Shown one piece after another: positions 51,821 to 59,812 of a stretch of 64,000 nucleotides of DNA. The DNA comes from JAPLKX01 sp035530195 (lineage in GTDB: Bacteria > Hydrogenedentota > Hydrogenedentia > Hydrogenedentales > SLHB01). A program made the translations under genes and the position numbers. Where the stretch lies: contig DATKVG010000036.1 of assembly GCA_035530195.1 (NCBI GenBank), positions 1 to 64,000 on the forward strand, read 5' to 3'. How positions within the stretch are numbered: the first letter of the stretch is position 1; each line of letters starts with the position of its first letter. The notes under the pieces are model-generated. The model saw only the letters and a program-made list of their open reading frames with translations, did no database searches and was not told the DNA's origin.

Positions 51821-51963
51821 TCTACGAAGTCGGCCAATCAACGCTCGGCGCCTCAGTCCCGGGCGGGACGTGATCAGGGGAAAACCGAAGTCGACCCTTT
51901 GTGTCGGTGAGCCTCGAAATGCCCATGTTGGAAACACACGGCTTTCAGAGAAACGTAGAGGGT

Positions 51964-52353
51964 CTATCCTTCTCCACGTCGACTTTTATCGCCCTCTCCC
52001 TGTGGGAGAGGGTTGGGGTGAGGGAGAAGGGTCACGGCGCTGGCGGGGAAGAGGGCGTCCCACACAGCCTGCAAGACCCCACTCGAGTTTGTCCGTACTT
52101 GGTGGTTCCAGAAGCGAAGCACATGAATGCCTTGCTCTTGCAGATATCGCGTTCGCTCTTCATCACGGCGGACCTGATCAGACTCCCCATGTTGTCCGCC
52201 ATCGAGTTCGATGGCCAGCCGGGCCTCATGACAGTAAAAATCCAAGATGTATGGACCAACGGCGTGTTGTCTGCGAAACTTGGCGCCCCCCAGTTGGCGA
52301 TTTCGGAGAAGTCGCCAAAGGAGTTTCTCCGCGTCCATGTCGTCATACCGCAT
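51964..52353 (-). CDS. DUF559 endonuclease-domain protein
   Basis: 129 residues. DAEKLLWRLLRNRQLGGAKF, RRQHAVGPYILDFYCHEARL, AIELDGGQHGESDQVRRDEE are the DUF559 (PD-(D/E)XK, Vsr-related) core with Asp in ILDFYC and Glu/Asp in AIELDGG. The final ~20 residues are encoded by the left REP-like element (PHPNPLPQGEG-type). The ATG at 52353 is the first in frame; a longer non-ATG start is possible. The gene is enclosed by two nested inverted repeats, so it may be mobile or act on the repeats. Confidence 0.8.
   Translation of the reverse strand: MRYDDMDAEKLLWRLLRNRQLGGAKFRRQHAVGPYILDFYCHEARLAIELDGGQHGESDQVRRDEERTRYLQEQGIHVLRFWNHQVRTNSSGVLQAVWDALFPASAVTLLPHPNPLPQGEGDKSRRGEG
51992..52024. repeat. Inner REP-like inverted repeat, left arm
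   Basis: CCCTCTCCC, four bases, GGGAGAGGG, then TTGGGGTGAGGG. The reverse complement matches 52408-52440 nearly perfectly. It overlaps the 3' end of the DUF559 frame. Confidence 0.85.
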
Positions 52354-52407
52354 CGAACGGCACAGGGCCAGGAGTCTGGGGGCAAAGAGGTCTCTTGTTG
52401 ACGCGTT

Positions 52408-52440
52408 CCCTCACCCTAACCCTCTCCCAACGGGAGAGGG
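52408..52440. repeat. Inner REP-like inverted repeat, right arm
   Basis: CCCTCACCCTAACCCTCTCCC followed by AAC and GGGAGAGGG, the opposite orientation of the left arm. Confidence 0.85.
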
Positions 52441-52760
52441 AAACCGCCTCCGGCAAGTGCGGCTTCCCCCTCCCTCTCGATTTCCTCTGTTTTTCCCATC
52501 AGTCTATCACCCTGTTTCGGCTAAGAGCCACACTCGGGAAATGGGGGACACGTCCTGCCGGTTGTTTCGCCGCTGTGTAACGTGATGGACGACCCCGCTA
52601 TGAGCATGCGCGCTCGTCTGGGCATGCCGGCAGAGTATCCCGCATCGAACAAAAACTCAAAAGACCGGTGGCTGTCCGGTTTGCTCCCCTCTATTTGGCC
52701 TCCTGCTTGCTCGTTATTTCCTGCAGAGCAGCACGGGCCGGCTTCGAACAAGCCGCGGCT
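52441..52760. other. Repeat-rich spacer without gene
   Basis: About 320 bases between the inner and outer right arms. Short frames exist, but none resembles a protein or has a ribosome site. It contains further palindromic sequence and flanks the GH gene promoter region. Confidence 0.4.
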
Positions 52761-52767
52761 TCGGAGG

Positions 52768-52815
52768 AATCGCGACATCGAAGTCGCCGACGTAGTTGGC
52801 GTGTCGGCCTACTGT
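52768..52815. repeat. Outer inverted repeat, right arm (DUF559 locus)
   Basis: Partner of 51773-51820. It ends 26 bases before TATACT (52841-52846), the likely -10 of the downstream hydrolase gene, so the arm overlaps that promoter's upstream region. Confidence 0.8.
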
Positions 52816-52816
52816 G

Positions 52817-52846
52817 TTTCCACTGGCGCCGTTTTTTCTTTATACT
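52817..52846 (+). promoter_or_regulatory. Possible promoter of the GH42-like gene
   Basis: TTTCCA at 52817-52822, 18 bases, TATACT at 52841-52846; ATG at 52874. The -10 is good, the -35 weak. Confidence 0.4.
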
Positions 52847-52873
52847 CGGCGCACTAAACTGATTGGAGGTGTC

Positions 52874-55219
52874 ATGAAGGTTGCAATAACATTTGCGGCG
52901 GTTCTTCTTTTGATTGCGGGCGTTGCCGCGACCGCGGAAACGGTTGAATACGTTGCCGGCCAGGAGGGCGGGGTACTTTTGCTCATCGAAGACGCCGCCG
53001 CGCCGTATCAGTGGCAAGAACTCGATGGGACTCGCGTCGTCGGCCATCCTGTCAACGCCGACTTTTTTCAGCGGTCCGGCCTCCGGTTCCGTGTAAACGC
53101 GCCGTTGCCTGAAGACACGGCCGAGGTCACGCTTGTCATCGAGTACCTCGATTCTTCCATCGGCCTGATCACCGTCCGGTATGATTCGGGGCGGGATCCC
53201 GACGGCCAGCATCCCGGCGAAAATCCCGCCTACACGGGCGCGGCCGCGCTTGCTGGTTACACGTGCCTGGGCACCGGCCGGCCGCGCACGGCCGTTTTCC
53301 AAATCGCCGGACCCACGTGGCGCCACAGGCAAAAAGGCGAGACCGATTTCGTCATTGAAGGTGTCCGGGCGTTGCGGCGCGTCACGCTTGTGCCCGGCAC
53401 CAACCCCGCCGCGGTCGAGGCGGCCATTGCGCAGATTCCCACGAAGATCTCCCCGCGCGTCGTGCTCGAGCGGCCCATGCAACTCGTCACTACGGCCAGC
53501 GCCCGCATCGGTTACGCGGACGATCTGCCCGCCACGCTCGACCGGATGCGCGAACTCTGCCCGGTCGTCCGCGCGCTCGGGTTCAACGCGGTCGAGAGCT
53601 ACGTAGCCTGGGGAAATGTCGAGATGCAGAAAGGCCAATACGACTGGTGCTTCTACGACGGCGTCGCACAGTGCGCCAAACAACACGGCCTGCGCTGGTT
53701 CCCGCTGCTTATCGGCGGCTCGGCGTACGCCCTCCCCGATTGGTACCATGACAGCCCCGAAAACGCGGGGTTCGTCTGCCTCGAACACGGCAAACACAAC
53801 AATATTCAATCGATCTTTTTCGACAACCAGAACAAGTACGTCGAGGCGTTTCTCAAGGCATTTGGCGCGCATTATGTGCCCATGGACGTCTTGCTGGGCG
53901 TGCGGCTCGGGGCCAGCGGCAACTTCGGCGAGTCGCAGTATCCGGCCGGCGGCAACTGGGGGTTCAAAGGCGAGCGCGATCATATCCACATCGGCTGGTG
54001 GGCGGGCGACGCGCACGCCGTGGTCCGGTTCCGCGAGTTTCTCGAGTCGAAGTACGGCGATATCGCCGCGCTCAACGCCGCGTGGCAAACCAGCTACGCC
54101 ACGTTTGAAGAAATACCCGTGTTCGTGCCGCAGTTCGCAGAGAACATGCGCCAGCGCAAAGATTTTGTCGACTGGTACATGGGCGCCATGAGTCAATGGT
54201 GCGGCCAGTTCGGCCGATGGACGCGCGCCGCGCTTCCCAACACGCCCGTCTACGAATCCAGCGGCGGCTGGGGGTTTGTCGAAAGCGGCACCGATTTCAC
54301 GGACCAAACCATCAACATGGCCAACATCAAGGGCGGCATCCGGTGCACCAACGAAACCGACAGCTACGCCCAAAACTTCTACGCCACACGGATGCTTTCG
54401 TCCGCGGCACGCTTCTACGGCGTTTCGTTCGGTTCCGAGCCCGCGGGATACGGCAGCGGTCGCGGCATCGCCGCCAGGATCTACAACATCCTCGTCAACA
54501 ACGGCCAGCACCTCTTCTTCTATGAAAGCAACCTGCTGTACAACGACCAAGGCACGGATCAGTGGCTCGATCTCGCCCCGCTACTCGACCAGCGCGCCGA
54601 ACCCGTCATCGACGTCGCCGCCCTCTACCCCGACACCAAATCCAAGCTCGACGACGCGGTGTTCCGAAACCTTTACGCCTTCACGTTCAACGAGCGCGTC
54701 GCCGCGCTCCGCCCGCACCTCGATTTCGATTTCTGCTCCGAGCAGATGATCCTTGACGGCGCGCTTCCCCGCTACAAAGTCCTGGTGTTCCTCTGGAGCA
54801 ACATTGTTGAAGCCGATCCACTCAACCGGATCGACGCATGGGTCCGGGCCGGCGGAACAGTGATCTTCCCCTACTGGGGGGCCATGCCCCTCGCCACCGT
54901 CGAAGGCGACGTTACCGTGTATAACCGTTGGCTCCGCGGCGAAACCGGCAACGGCAAAGTTATCTTCGATCGCGGCGACCGAGTGCCTACTCACCGTTAC
55001 GCCGATTTCATCGCTAAACAACTCGACGCCATGGATAACCTCGACCCCCAAACCCTCCAGATGCTCCGCGCACAAAAACCGCCCGAGGTCTACGTCAGCG
55101 CGCTGCAATCGGGGGTCTTTGCCGTTTTAAACTACAACGACGAGCCGGCGGAAGTCGTGATCCCGGACGTCGGCAGGGCGACAGTCAAACCGTACGGAAT
55201 ACAACTCATCAGCCGCTGA
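52874..55219 (+). CDS. Secreted GH42-like glycoside hydrolase
   Basis: 781 residues from the ATG at 52874 (GGAGG upstream) with signal peptide AITFAAVLLLIAGVAATAE. The catalytic (beta/alpha)8 barrel begins near ALGFNAVESYVAWGNVEMQK, and VLLGVRLGASGNFGESQYP supplies the acid/base Glu typical of GH42-type beta-galactosidases; later FYGVSFGSEPAGYGSG is the nucleophile-side region. A Rossmann-like trimerisation domain and a C-terminal beta domain (VFAVLNYNDEPAEVVI) follow. It would cleave terminal galactose-like residues; substrate specificity is not certain. Confidence 0.75.
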   Translation: MKVAITFAAVLLLIAGVAATAETVEYVAGQEGGVLLLIEDAAAPYQWQELDGTRVVGHPVNADFFQRSGLRFRVNAPLPEDTAEVTLVIEYLDSSIGLITVRYDSGRDPDGQHPGENPAYTGAAALAGYTCLGTGRPRTAVFQIAGPTWRHRQKGETDFVIEGVRALRRVTLVPGTNPAAVEAAIAQIPTKISPRVVLERPMQLVTTASARIGYADDLPATLDRMRELCPVVRALGFNAVESYVAWGNVEMQKGQYDWCFYDGVAQCAKQHGLRWFPLLIGGSAYALPDWYHDSPENAGFVCLEHGKHNNIQSIFFDNQNKYVEAFLKAFGAHYVPMDVLLGVRLGASGNFGESQYPAGGNWGFKGERDHIHIGWWAGDAHAVVRFREFLESKYGDIAALNAAWQTSYATFEEIPVFVPQFAENMRQRKDFVDWYMGAMSQWCGQFGRWTRAALPNTPVYESSGGWGFVESGTDFTDQTINMANIKGGIRCTNETDSYAQNFYATRMLSSAARFYGVSFGSEPAGYGSGRGIAARIYNILVNNGQHLFFYESNLLYNDQGTDQWLDLAPLLDQRAEPVIDVAALYPDTKSKLDDAVFRNLYAFTFNERVAALRPHLDFDFCSEQMILDGALPRYKVLVFLWSNIVEADPLNRIDAWVRAGGTVIFPYWGAMPLATVEGDVTVYNRWLRGETGNGKVIFDRGDRVPTHRYADFIAKQLDAMDNLDPQTLQMLRAQKPPEVYVSALQSGVFAVLNYNDEPAEVVIPDVGRATVKPYGIQLISR

Positions 55220-55246
55220 CACGCGGCTTGGAGGAAGGAGACGGCC

Positions 55247-56110
55247 ATGAGGCGCGCGGTGATGTGCATGATTGCATTTCTCGGAATCTGCCAGGACTCG
55301 TGTCATGCCGAGACTGAACTGTCCATTCTGACGTGGAACATCCAGTTTCTGCCCGCCATGGCCGCGCTGTCCGACAGCCTGGACAAGATGCAGGCCGAAC
55401 GGTTGCCGTGGATCATCGAGTTTCTCAACAACCAGGACTATGACGTGCTGTGCCTGCAGGAAGTGTTCGACCAGCAGCTCAGCCCGAAGCTGATAGAGGG
55501 TTTGAAATCCAAATACCCGCATGTGGTGATGCCGCAGTTCCATACCGAAGGCCGGCTCTTGAGCAATGGCGTGTTGTTCATGAGCCGCGTGCCGATCAAG
55601 TACGTCGCCCACGTCACGTTTACCGGTTTGGAAGACGAAGAGGTGGTGACGTCCAAAGGCTGTTGCCTGATCGAAGGCGAGAAAGACGGCGTCCGCTTCC
55701 AACTGGCCGGCACCCACTATCCCACCGGAAAGCAGACCATCAAAGATCAGGCCACCCGCGACATCCACGACAACCTGTTGGCGCCAAACTCCTGCAAGGG
55801 CATCCCAGTATTTCTGGCGGGCGATCTGAATACGGCCACAACGCAGCCGGAGTTCAAGAGCCTGCTGCAACTCCTTGGCCTGACAGAATTCCCCATCAAT
55901 GACCCCCGGCCCTACAGCGCCGACAACGACAACTCCTGGCGCCCAGGCAAGAAGGCCCAGCACATCGACCACGTCCTCCTGAATCCCAACGGCACCGCCA
56001 GCACCATCACGAGCCAGACAATCAACCGGCCTCGCCGCGAACACAACGGCAAACCCATTGACCTCGCCGACCATTACGGCGTTGCGGCACGCGCAACAAT
56101 TCAGAATTGA
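55247..56110 (+). CDS. Secreted endonuclease/exonuclease/phosphatase-fold protein, sphingomyelinase-like
   Basis: 287 residues with a signal peptide (MCMIAFLGICQDSCHA). ELSILTWNIQFLP, YDVLCLQEVFDQ, KYPHVVMPQ, LAGTHYPTGKQ, FLAGDLNTATTQPE, HIDHVLLNPNG carry the Asn/Glu/Asp/His catalytic set of the family. The size and wording of the motifs fit neutral sphingomyelinase-like secreted enzymes, which hydrolyse phosphodiesters of lipids. It begins 28 bases after the GH42-like gene, so they may be co-expressed. DNase activity is the alternative. Confidence 0.72.
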   Translation: MRRAVMCMIAFLGICQDSCHAETELSILTWNIQFLPAMAALSDSLDKMQAERLPWIIEFLNNQDYDVLCLQEVFDQQLSPKLIEGLKSKYPHVVMPQFHTEGRLLSNGVLFMSRVPIKYVAHVTFTGLEDEEVVTSKGCCLIEGEKDGVRFQLAGTHYPTGKQTIKDQATRDIHDNLLAPNSCKGIPVFLAGDLNTATTQPEFKSLLQLLGLTEFPINDPRPYSADNDNSWRPGKKAQHIDHVLLNPNGTASTITSQTINRPRREHNGKPIDLADHYGVAARATIQN

Positions 56111-56166
56111 CCTCCAAAACCCCGGCGTAATAAATCAGCCACCGCCGCTACTAATGGTTGTGAAAC

Positions 56167-56190
56167 TTGTGGTGCGGGCGTCCCGCCTGC
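56167..56190. repeat. Interspersed palindromic repeat, solo arm
   Basis: A single arm of the family seen at 13957-14015 and 59541-59613, without its partner. It lies 17 bases before the ATG of the ECF sigma gene and next to its ribosome site. Confidence 0.8.
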
Positions 56191-56207
56191 AAACAAGAGG
56201 AGTCCCA

Positions 56208-56726
56208 ATGGACCGGCAGGAAACCCTGTTCCGCCAGTGGGTGGACGAGCATAAGGGTTTGATGTACAAGATCTGCCGGCTCTATGCGGACAACGCGGAA
56301 GACCGCGAGGACCTGCTCCAGCAGATCCTGTACCAGGTGTGGGTGTCGATCCCCTCGTTCAAAGAGCAGTCGCAAACGTCCACGTGGGTCTACAAGGTGG
56401 CGCTCAACACGGCGCTGACGTGGCGGCGCGGCCAGAACAAAAGGCCGCGCGCCGCCTCGCTCCTCTCGCTGTCCGAACTGCCCGCGGAAATCCCGGCCCC
56501 CGGATCGCCCGCCGCGGAAGACCGCGAACTGCTGCAGGCGGTGTATGCGTGCGTGTGCCAACTGCCCAAGATCGACTGCGCCCTCGCCCTGCTCTACCTC
56601 AACGGCCTCAAATATGAGGACATGGCGGAGATCCTCGGCATCTCCGCCGGAAACGTCGGTGTTCGCCTGAACCGGATCCGAAAAGTCCTCGCCGACATGA
56701 TGAAGGAGTGGGAAAATGGACATTAA
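56208..56726 (+). CDS. ECF-type RNA polymerase sigma factor
   Basis: 172 residues. Region 2: WVDEHKGLMYKICRLYADNA, EDREDLLQQILYQVWVSIP, TSTWVYKVALNTALTWRR. Region 4: LPKIDCALALLYLNGLKYED, MAEILGISAGNVGVRLNRIR. GAGGAG precedes the ATG. It overlaps the next gene, a four-helix membrane protein, by 11 bases, the usual layout of sigma/anti-sigma pairs. Confidence 0.92.
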   Translation: MDRQETLFRQWVDEHKGLMYKICRLYADNAEDREDLLQQILYQVWVSIPSFKEQSQTSTWVYKVALNTALTWRRGQNKRPRAASLLSLSELPAEIPAPGSPAAEDRELLQAVYACVCQLPKIDCALALLYLNGLKYEDMAEILGISAGNVGVRLNRIRKVLADMMKEWENGH

Positions 56727-57333
56727 GGTCATCCTGAACGTGTGGCAGCGCGAAAACGATCGCATCACGTTCAGTGGCGATCCCGAAAAAACGATCAAAC
56801 AAATTCGCCGCAAACAACGCGGGTTTTTCCACCTCCTGATTTTCAGCGATTTGATGGAGGCCGGCGTGGCCATCGTCCTCGCGCTTTTCTTTATCTTTGT
56901 TGTTGCCCGCAAGATGCCGGCGGTCCGTATTCTTGTGTACCTCGGCGCGGCTGTTCTCCTGTTGGTCGCGGCCTTTTTCATCGTCGACCGCTTCCGCCAG
57001 GAACGAAAATGGAAACAGCGCTCACTCGCCGACGAAATAAACCACTATCTGCTCCGCGTAAACCGCCGCATTTACCTGCTCCGAAACGTCTTTTGGTGGT
57101 ACCTGCTTCCGGGAATGATCGCCTGGCTGTCCGTCGTAGTGGCTGCCTTCATTTTCACCATCGAAGGCTGGAAACGGGACCCCTTGCGAATGGCGGCGGT
57201 GTTCGGCGGAACCGTCCTCCTGGGGATTATCACCTTCATCCTCGTCTACCGCCTCAACCAGTTTGTCGTGAGAAAAGACCTTATCCCCCGCAAACAAGAA
57301 CTCGAACAACTCCTCCACGACCTCACTCAGTAG
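56716..57333 (+). CDS. Membrane protein coupled to the ECF sigma factor (probable anti-sigma)
   Basis: 205 residues with four membrane segments (GVAIVLALFFIFVVA, ILVYLGAAVLLLVAAFFIV, LLPGMIAWLSVVVAAFIFT, MAAVFGGTVLLGIITFILVY). The cytoplasmic N-terminus (residues 1-40) could bind the sigma factor; no ZAS Cys/His motif is visible. Overlap with the sigma gene supports the anti-sigma assignment. Confidence 0.62.
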   Translation: MDIKVILNVWQRENDRITFSGDPEKTIKQIRRKQRGFFHLLIFSDLMEAGVAIVLALFFIFVVARKMPAVRILVYLGAAVLLLVAAFFIVDRFRQERKWKQRSLADEINHYLLRVNRRIYLLRNVFWWYLLPGMIAWLSVVVAAFIFTIEGWKRDPLRMAAVFGGTVLLGIITFILVYRLNQFVVRKDLIPRKQELEQLLHDLTQ

Positions 57334-57380
57334 GCCCGCCGTTGTTGCACTTGACCTGTCCAATGCTAAAGCCACATGCG

Positions 57381-57409
57381 TTGAAGAGAAATACGTCGCG
57401 TGTTAGAAT
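57381..57409 (+). promoter_or_regulatory. Promoter giving a leaderless mRNA
   Basis: TTGAAG at 57381-57386, 17 bases, TAGAAT at 57404-57409. The ATG of the next gene begins at 57416, where transcription would start, and no ribosome site is present. Confidence 0.55.
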
Positions 57410-57415
57410 CCGGCA

Positions 57416-58645
57416 ATGTTTCACTCGGACGACGAGATCGTAACCTTTGGGCTTACTGCCGATGAGCAACGCCTGATTCTCGAAAAAGCCATCGCCGTCG
57501 ATCCTTACCTTCGCGGCAAACTGCGGCTGGGCGTGCGCCGTGAAAAGCACGTGGAATTCACCTTGCCCTCAGACGAATTTGAAGACCTCCTCGATGCGCT
57601 TGCGTCTGAAGTCAACCATGCTTCGCCTCGCCAGGTGCGCCGCCAGTTCAGCCGCCTGTACGACCGCTTGAACAGGCTGGCCGGGCCGCCCCTTCCAAGC
57701 CTGGATCAAGTGGCCGAGGCATTTTCGCCCTTCCTGCCGCCAGAGCTTTGTGAAGGGATCAACCACCTGCTTCAAACACCCACTAAAAAGGGCCCCGAAG
57801 CAATCGCGGCAGAACTGGACAAGCTCGTTGAAAAAAGCGCGCACATGCCCCGGCCCGAGTTCAACAACCTGTCCATTGACCAGGTTAGCAGGCTGATTGA
57901 CAGCGATTGGAAAAGCCCCGATAGTGTTATTCAATTAAACGAAGAGTTGCCGCTGGCGGATCTCGATAAGGCGGTGTTCTTCAACAACACGCGCCTGCTT
58001 CTTTCGGCTGTCGCGGATGAAGGGCGCGTTAAAAGCACGGACGCCGGAAATTTCAACCGGAAGTTTGTCGCGCACATATTGGATATTTTGCGGTTGCCGC
58101 AAATCTACGTCGACGTGATTCTGCCTCACTACAGCGCAATAAATGAAACCAACGTATGGCCCCTCCACGTCTTGCGGGTGGTGGCTGTCCAGGCAGGGCT
58201 GCTTAAACTTCAAAAAGGCTATTACCAGGTTGCCGCCAAGGGAAAGAAACTGTTGAAAGAACCAAAGGCCGGCGAGTTGTTCGTATTATTATTCAGAACC
58301 TACCTCCGAAAATTCGAGCTGAGCTATCTCGACCGGATGGTCGAACTTCCCGAGGTGCAGGACACGTTAGTCTACGCGCTGTACGTCATCAGCCTCCATA
58401 CCCATGACTGGCAGGACTTCAAAGAGTTCTCGAAGCGCTTATTCCTCCCGGCAGTCGCAGACCAGATTCCCATCGCCCACTATGGCATCAGCTATGCCGA
58501 ATTGATGGCGTCGAGCCGCATCCTAGGGCCGTTGGAAGGATTCGGCCTCATTGAACGCCAATACGAAGACAAGGGCGCTTATTCCGAATCCAAAACTATC
58601 CGAAAAACAGCCTTGTTCGACCGGTTCATTTCATTTCACTTGTAG
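57416..58645 (+). CDS. Hypothetical 409-residue cytoplasmic protein with winged-helix-like C-terminal part
   Basis: No signal or membrane segment. The N-terminal third is helical (FGLTADEQRLILEKAIAV, DEFEDLLDALASEVNHASPR). Residues ~220-280 (NVWPLHVLRVVAVQAGLLKL, QKGYYQVAAKGKKLLKEP) resemble the winged-helix segment of plasmid pRiA4b ORF-3-type proteins. The C-terminus (ILGPLEGFGLIERQYEDKGA) looks like a second small winged helix. It may be a regulator; function not established. Confidence 0.6.
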   Translation: MFHSDDEIVTFGLTADEQRLILEKAIAVDPYLRGKLRLGVRREKHVEFTLPSDEFEDLLDALASEVNHASPRQVRRQFSRLYDRLNRLAGPPLPSLDQVAEAFSPFLPPELCEGINHLLQTPTKKGPEAIAAELDKLVEKSAHMPRPEFNNLSIDQVSRLIDSDWKSPDSVIQLNEELPLADLDKAVFFNNTRLLLSAVADEGRVKSTDAGNFNRKFVAHILDILRLPQIYVDVILPHYSAINETNVWPLHVLRVVAVQAGLLKLQKGYYQVAAKGKKLLKEPKAGELFVLLFRTYLRKFELSYLDRMVELPEVQDTLVYALYVISLHTHDWQDFKEFSKRLFLPAVADQIPIAHYGISYAELMASSRILGPLEGFGLIERQYEDKGAYSESKTIRKTALFDRFISFHL

Positions 58646-58891
58646 AGCCCCTATATCCGCACCCAGCCCGCGTTCTCGTCCTCGATCGCCCGATCGTGTT
58701 CCTGTGGCGTGAACGCACCCAAAACCAGCAAACCCACCGACGAGGTTGACCCGTGCAAGCCCGAAAACCAAAAAGAGAGCCCGCAAAACGCCCTGCCCCG
58801 CGCCGCCCCCGGCTACTCTCCGTCAACGAGGTCGTCGACCGCATCCACGAACTCCTCCCCCAACTCGACGCGTTTGGCGGATAGCCGCCCC

Positions 58892-59479
58892 TTATAAGCC
58901 GGGCGCCCAGTACTTCTGGCAACTCTCCCCCGCCAGCCATCTCCTGAAACACTCCGCCACCGTCCCCGCAACCGCCTCAGGCTGCGCCCGCGACGTGTCC
59001 ACCACCAAGTCATAGTTGTCCATGTTACTGAGATCCAGGTCGTACAACGCCGCAAACCGCTTCTCCTCGCTCGCCCTCCGGCTCTTTATGGCCTTGTATG
59101 CCTCGTCGAGCGAGCCGTACTTCTCGCTTTTCCGCTGCGTATCGCCCAGGATGCGTTCGATCCCGATCTTCTCATTCACCTGCAGGTAACACTTGAACGA
59201 ATACGGGACAAAATGCCACGCCAGCCGCGAATCTATCACGCAACGGTCGTTCTTCTGGGCAAACTCCTGCATCAGCCCGTCAATCTCGTAGTCTATGGAA
59301 GGATCGGTCTCTGCCAGCCGGTTGAGTTCGAGGGTCGTCATGCCTTTCCGGGCCGCCAACGCCCGCTGGAGGTCGCCCGTCGAAAAGTACGGGACCCCCA
59401 GCAAGGCCGCAACCGCTTTCCCCACCACACTCTTACCGCTTCCCAGCGAACCCGTTATCGTAACAATCTCTTTCCCCAT
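58892..59479 (-). CDS. Cytidylate-kinase-like P-loop kinase
   Basis: 195 residues: EIVTITGSLGSGKSVVGKAV (Walker A GSLGSGKS), then ALLGVPYFSTGDLQRALAAR, CVIDSRLAWHF and RASEEKRFAALYDLDLSNMD, as in the (d)CMP kinase family. It would phosphorylate CMP or a related nucleotide. The long LID region (KSEKYGSLDEAYKAIKSRRA) is present. It is divergent to ffh, about 330 bases apart. Confidence 0.82.
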   Translation of the reverse strand: MGKEIVTITGSLGSGKSVVGKAVAALLGVPYFSTGDLQRALAARKGMTTLELNRLAETDPSIDYEIDGLMQEFAQKNDRCVIDSRLAWHFVPYSFKCYLQVNEKIGIERILGDTQRKSEKYGSLDEAYKAIKSRRASEEKRFAALYDLDLSNMDNYDLVVDTSRAQPEAVAGTVAECFRRWLAGESCQKYWAPGL

Positions 59480-59540
59480 GCCAACGAATCCCCTCGCTTA
59501 AAACCCCCAAAGCCTACCACAACCGGTACCTATGCCCAAA

Positions 59541-59613
59541 TTGTGGTGCGGGCGTCTCGCCTGCACGTTTTCAGTGCGCCCCAACATGAGCAGGCGAGAC
59601 GCCCGCACCACAA
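59541..59613. repeat. Interspersed palindromic repeat, complete copy
   Basis: Perfect 24-base arms at 59541-59564 and 59590-59613 around a 25-base loop. Best copy of the family in the window. Confidence 0.92.
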
Positions 59614-59715
59614 TAGTGAGCATGGCCGCGCCTGCCGCGTCATCGTTGACTTCTCCCCGGCGTTTAATCAGGAACACCCGCCGCCTGGCTGGGAGTATGG
59701 AACCCGGCGGCTGAA

Positions 59716-59744
59716 TTGAACTTATCCCCGCCATGTGGTATCAT
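59716..59744 (+). promoter_or_regulatory. Sigma70-type promoter of the ffh operon
   Basis: TTGAAC at 59716-59721, 17 bases, TATCAT at 59739-59744, giving a ~60-base leader before the ffh ATG at 59813. Confidence 0.6.
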
Positions 59745-59812
59745 CTAACGCTTTGAAGGAGAGATCTGCCTTTCCGGGGGTCTCTCAAATTATTGTCACT
59801 GGAAGGTTTGGA

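Noticed and set aside
49720..51873. Very long rightward frame (717 codons) opposite the FG-GAP gene
   Set aside because: It is antisense to a gene with a clear signal peptide and DxDxDG repeats. Its composition is Arg/His-rich, as expected for a complementary GC-rich frame, and it has no ribosome site or family resemblance.
52582..52857. Rightward 91-codon frame upstream of the GH42-like gene
   Set aside because: It lies within repeat sequence, includes the outer inverted-repeat arm and has no ribosome site.
52691..54550. 619-codon leftward frame opposite the GH42-like gene
   Set aside because: The forward frame carries the signal peptide and catalytic Glu motifs; the reverse frame shows no family features.
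58650..58891. Short frames in the spacer after the 409-residue gene
   Set aside because: No ribosome site, low-complexity Ser/Thr/Pro composition or fragments ending in the spacer; nothing supportable.
59620..59812. SRP RNA gene close to ffh
   Set aside because: No conserved GGAA tetraloop hairpin or typical domain IV sequence could be recognised in the spacer.
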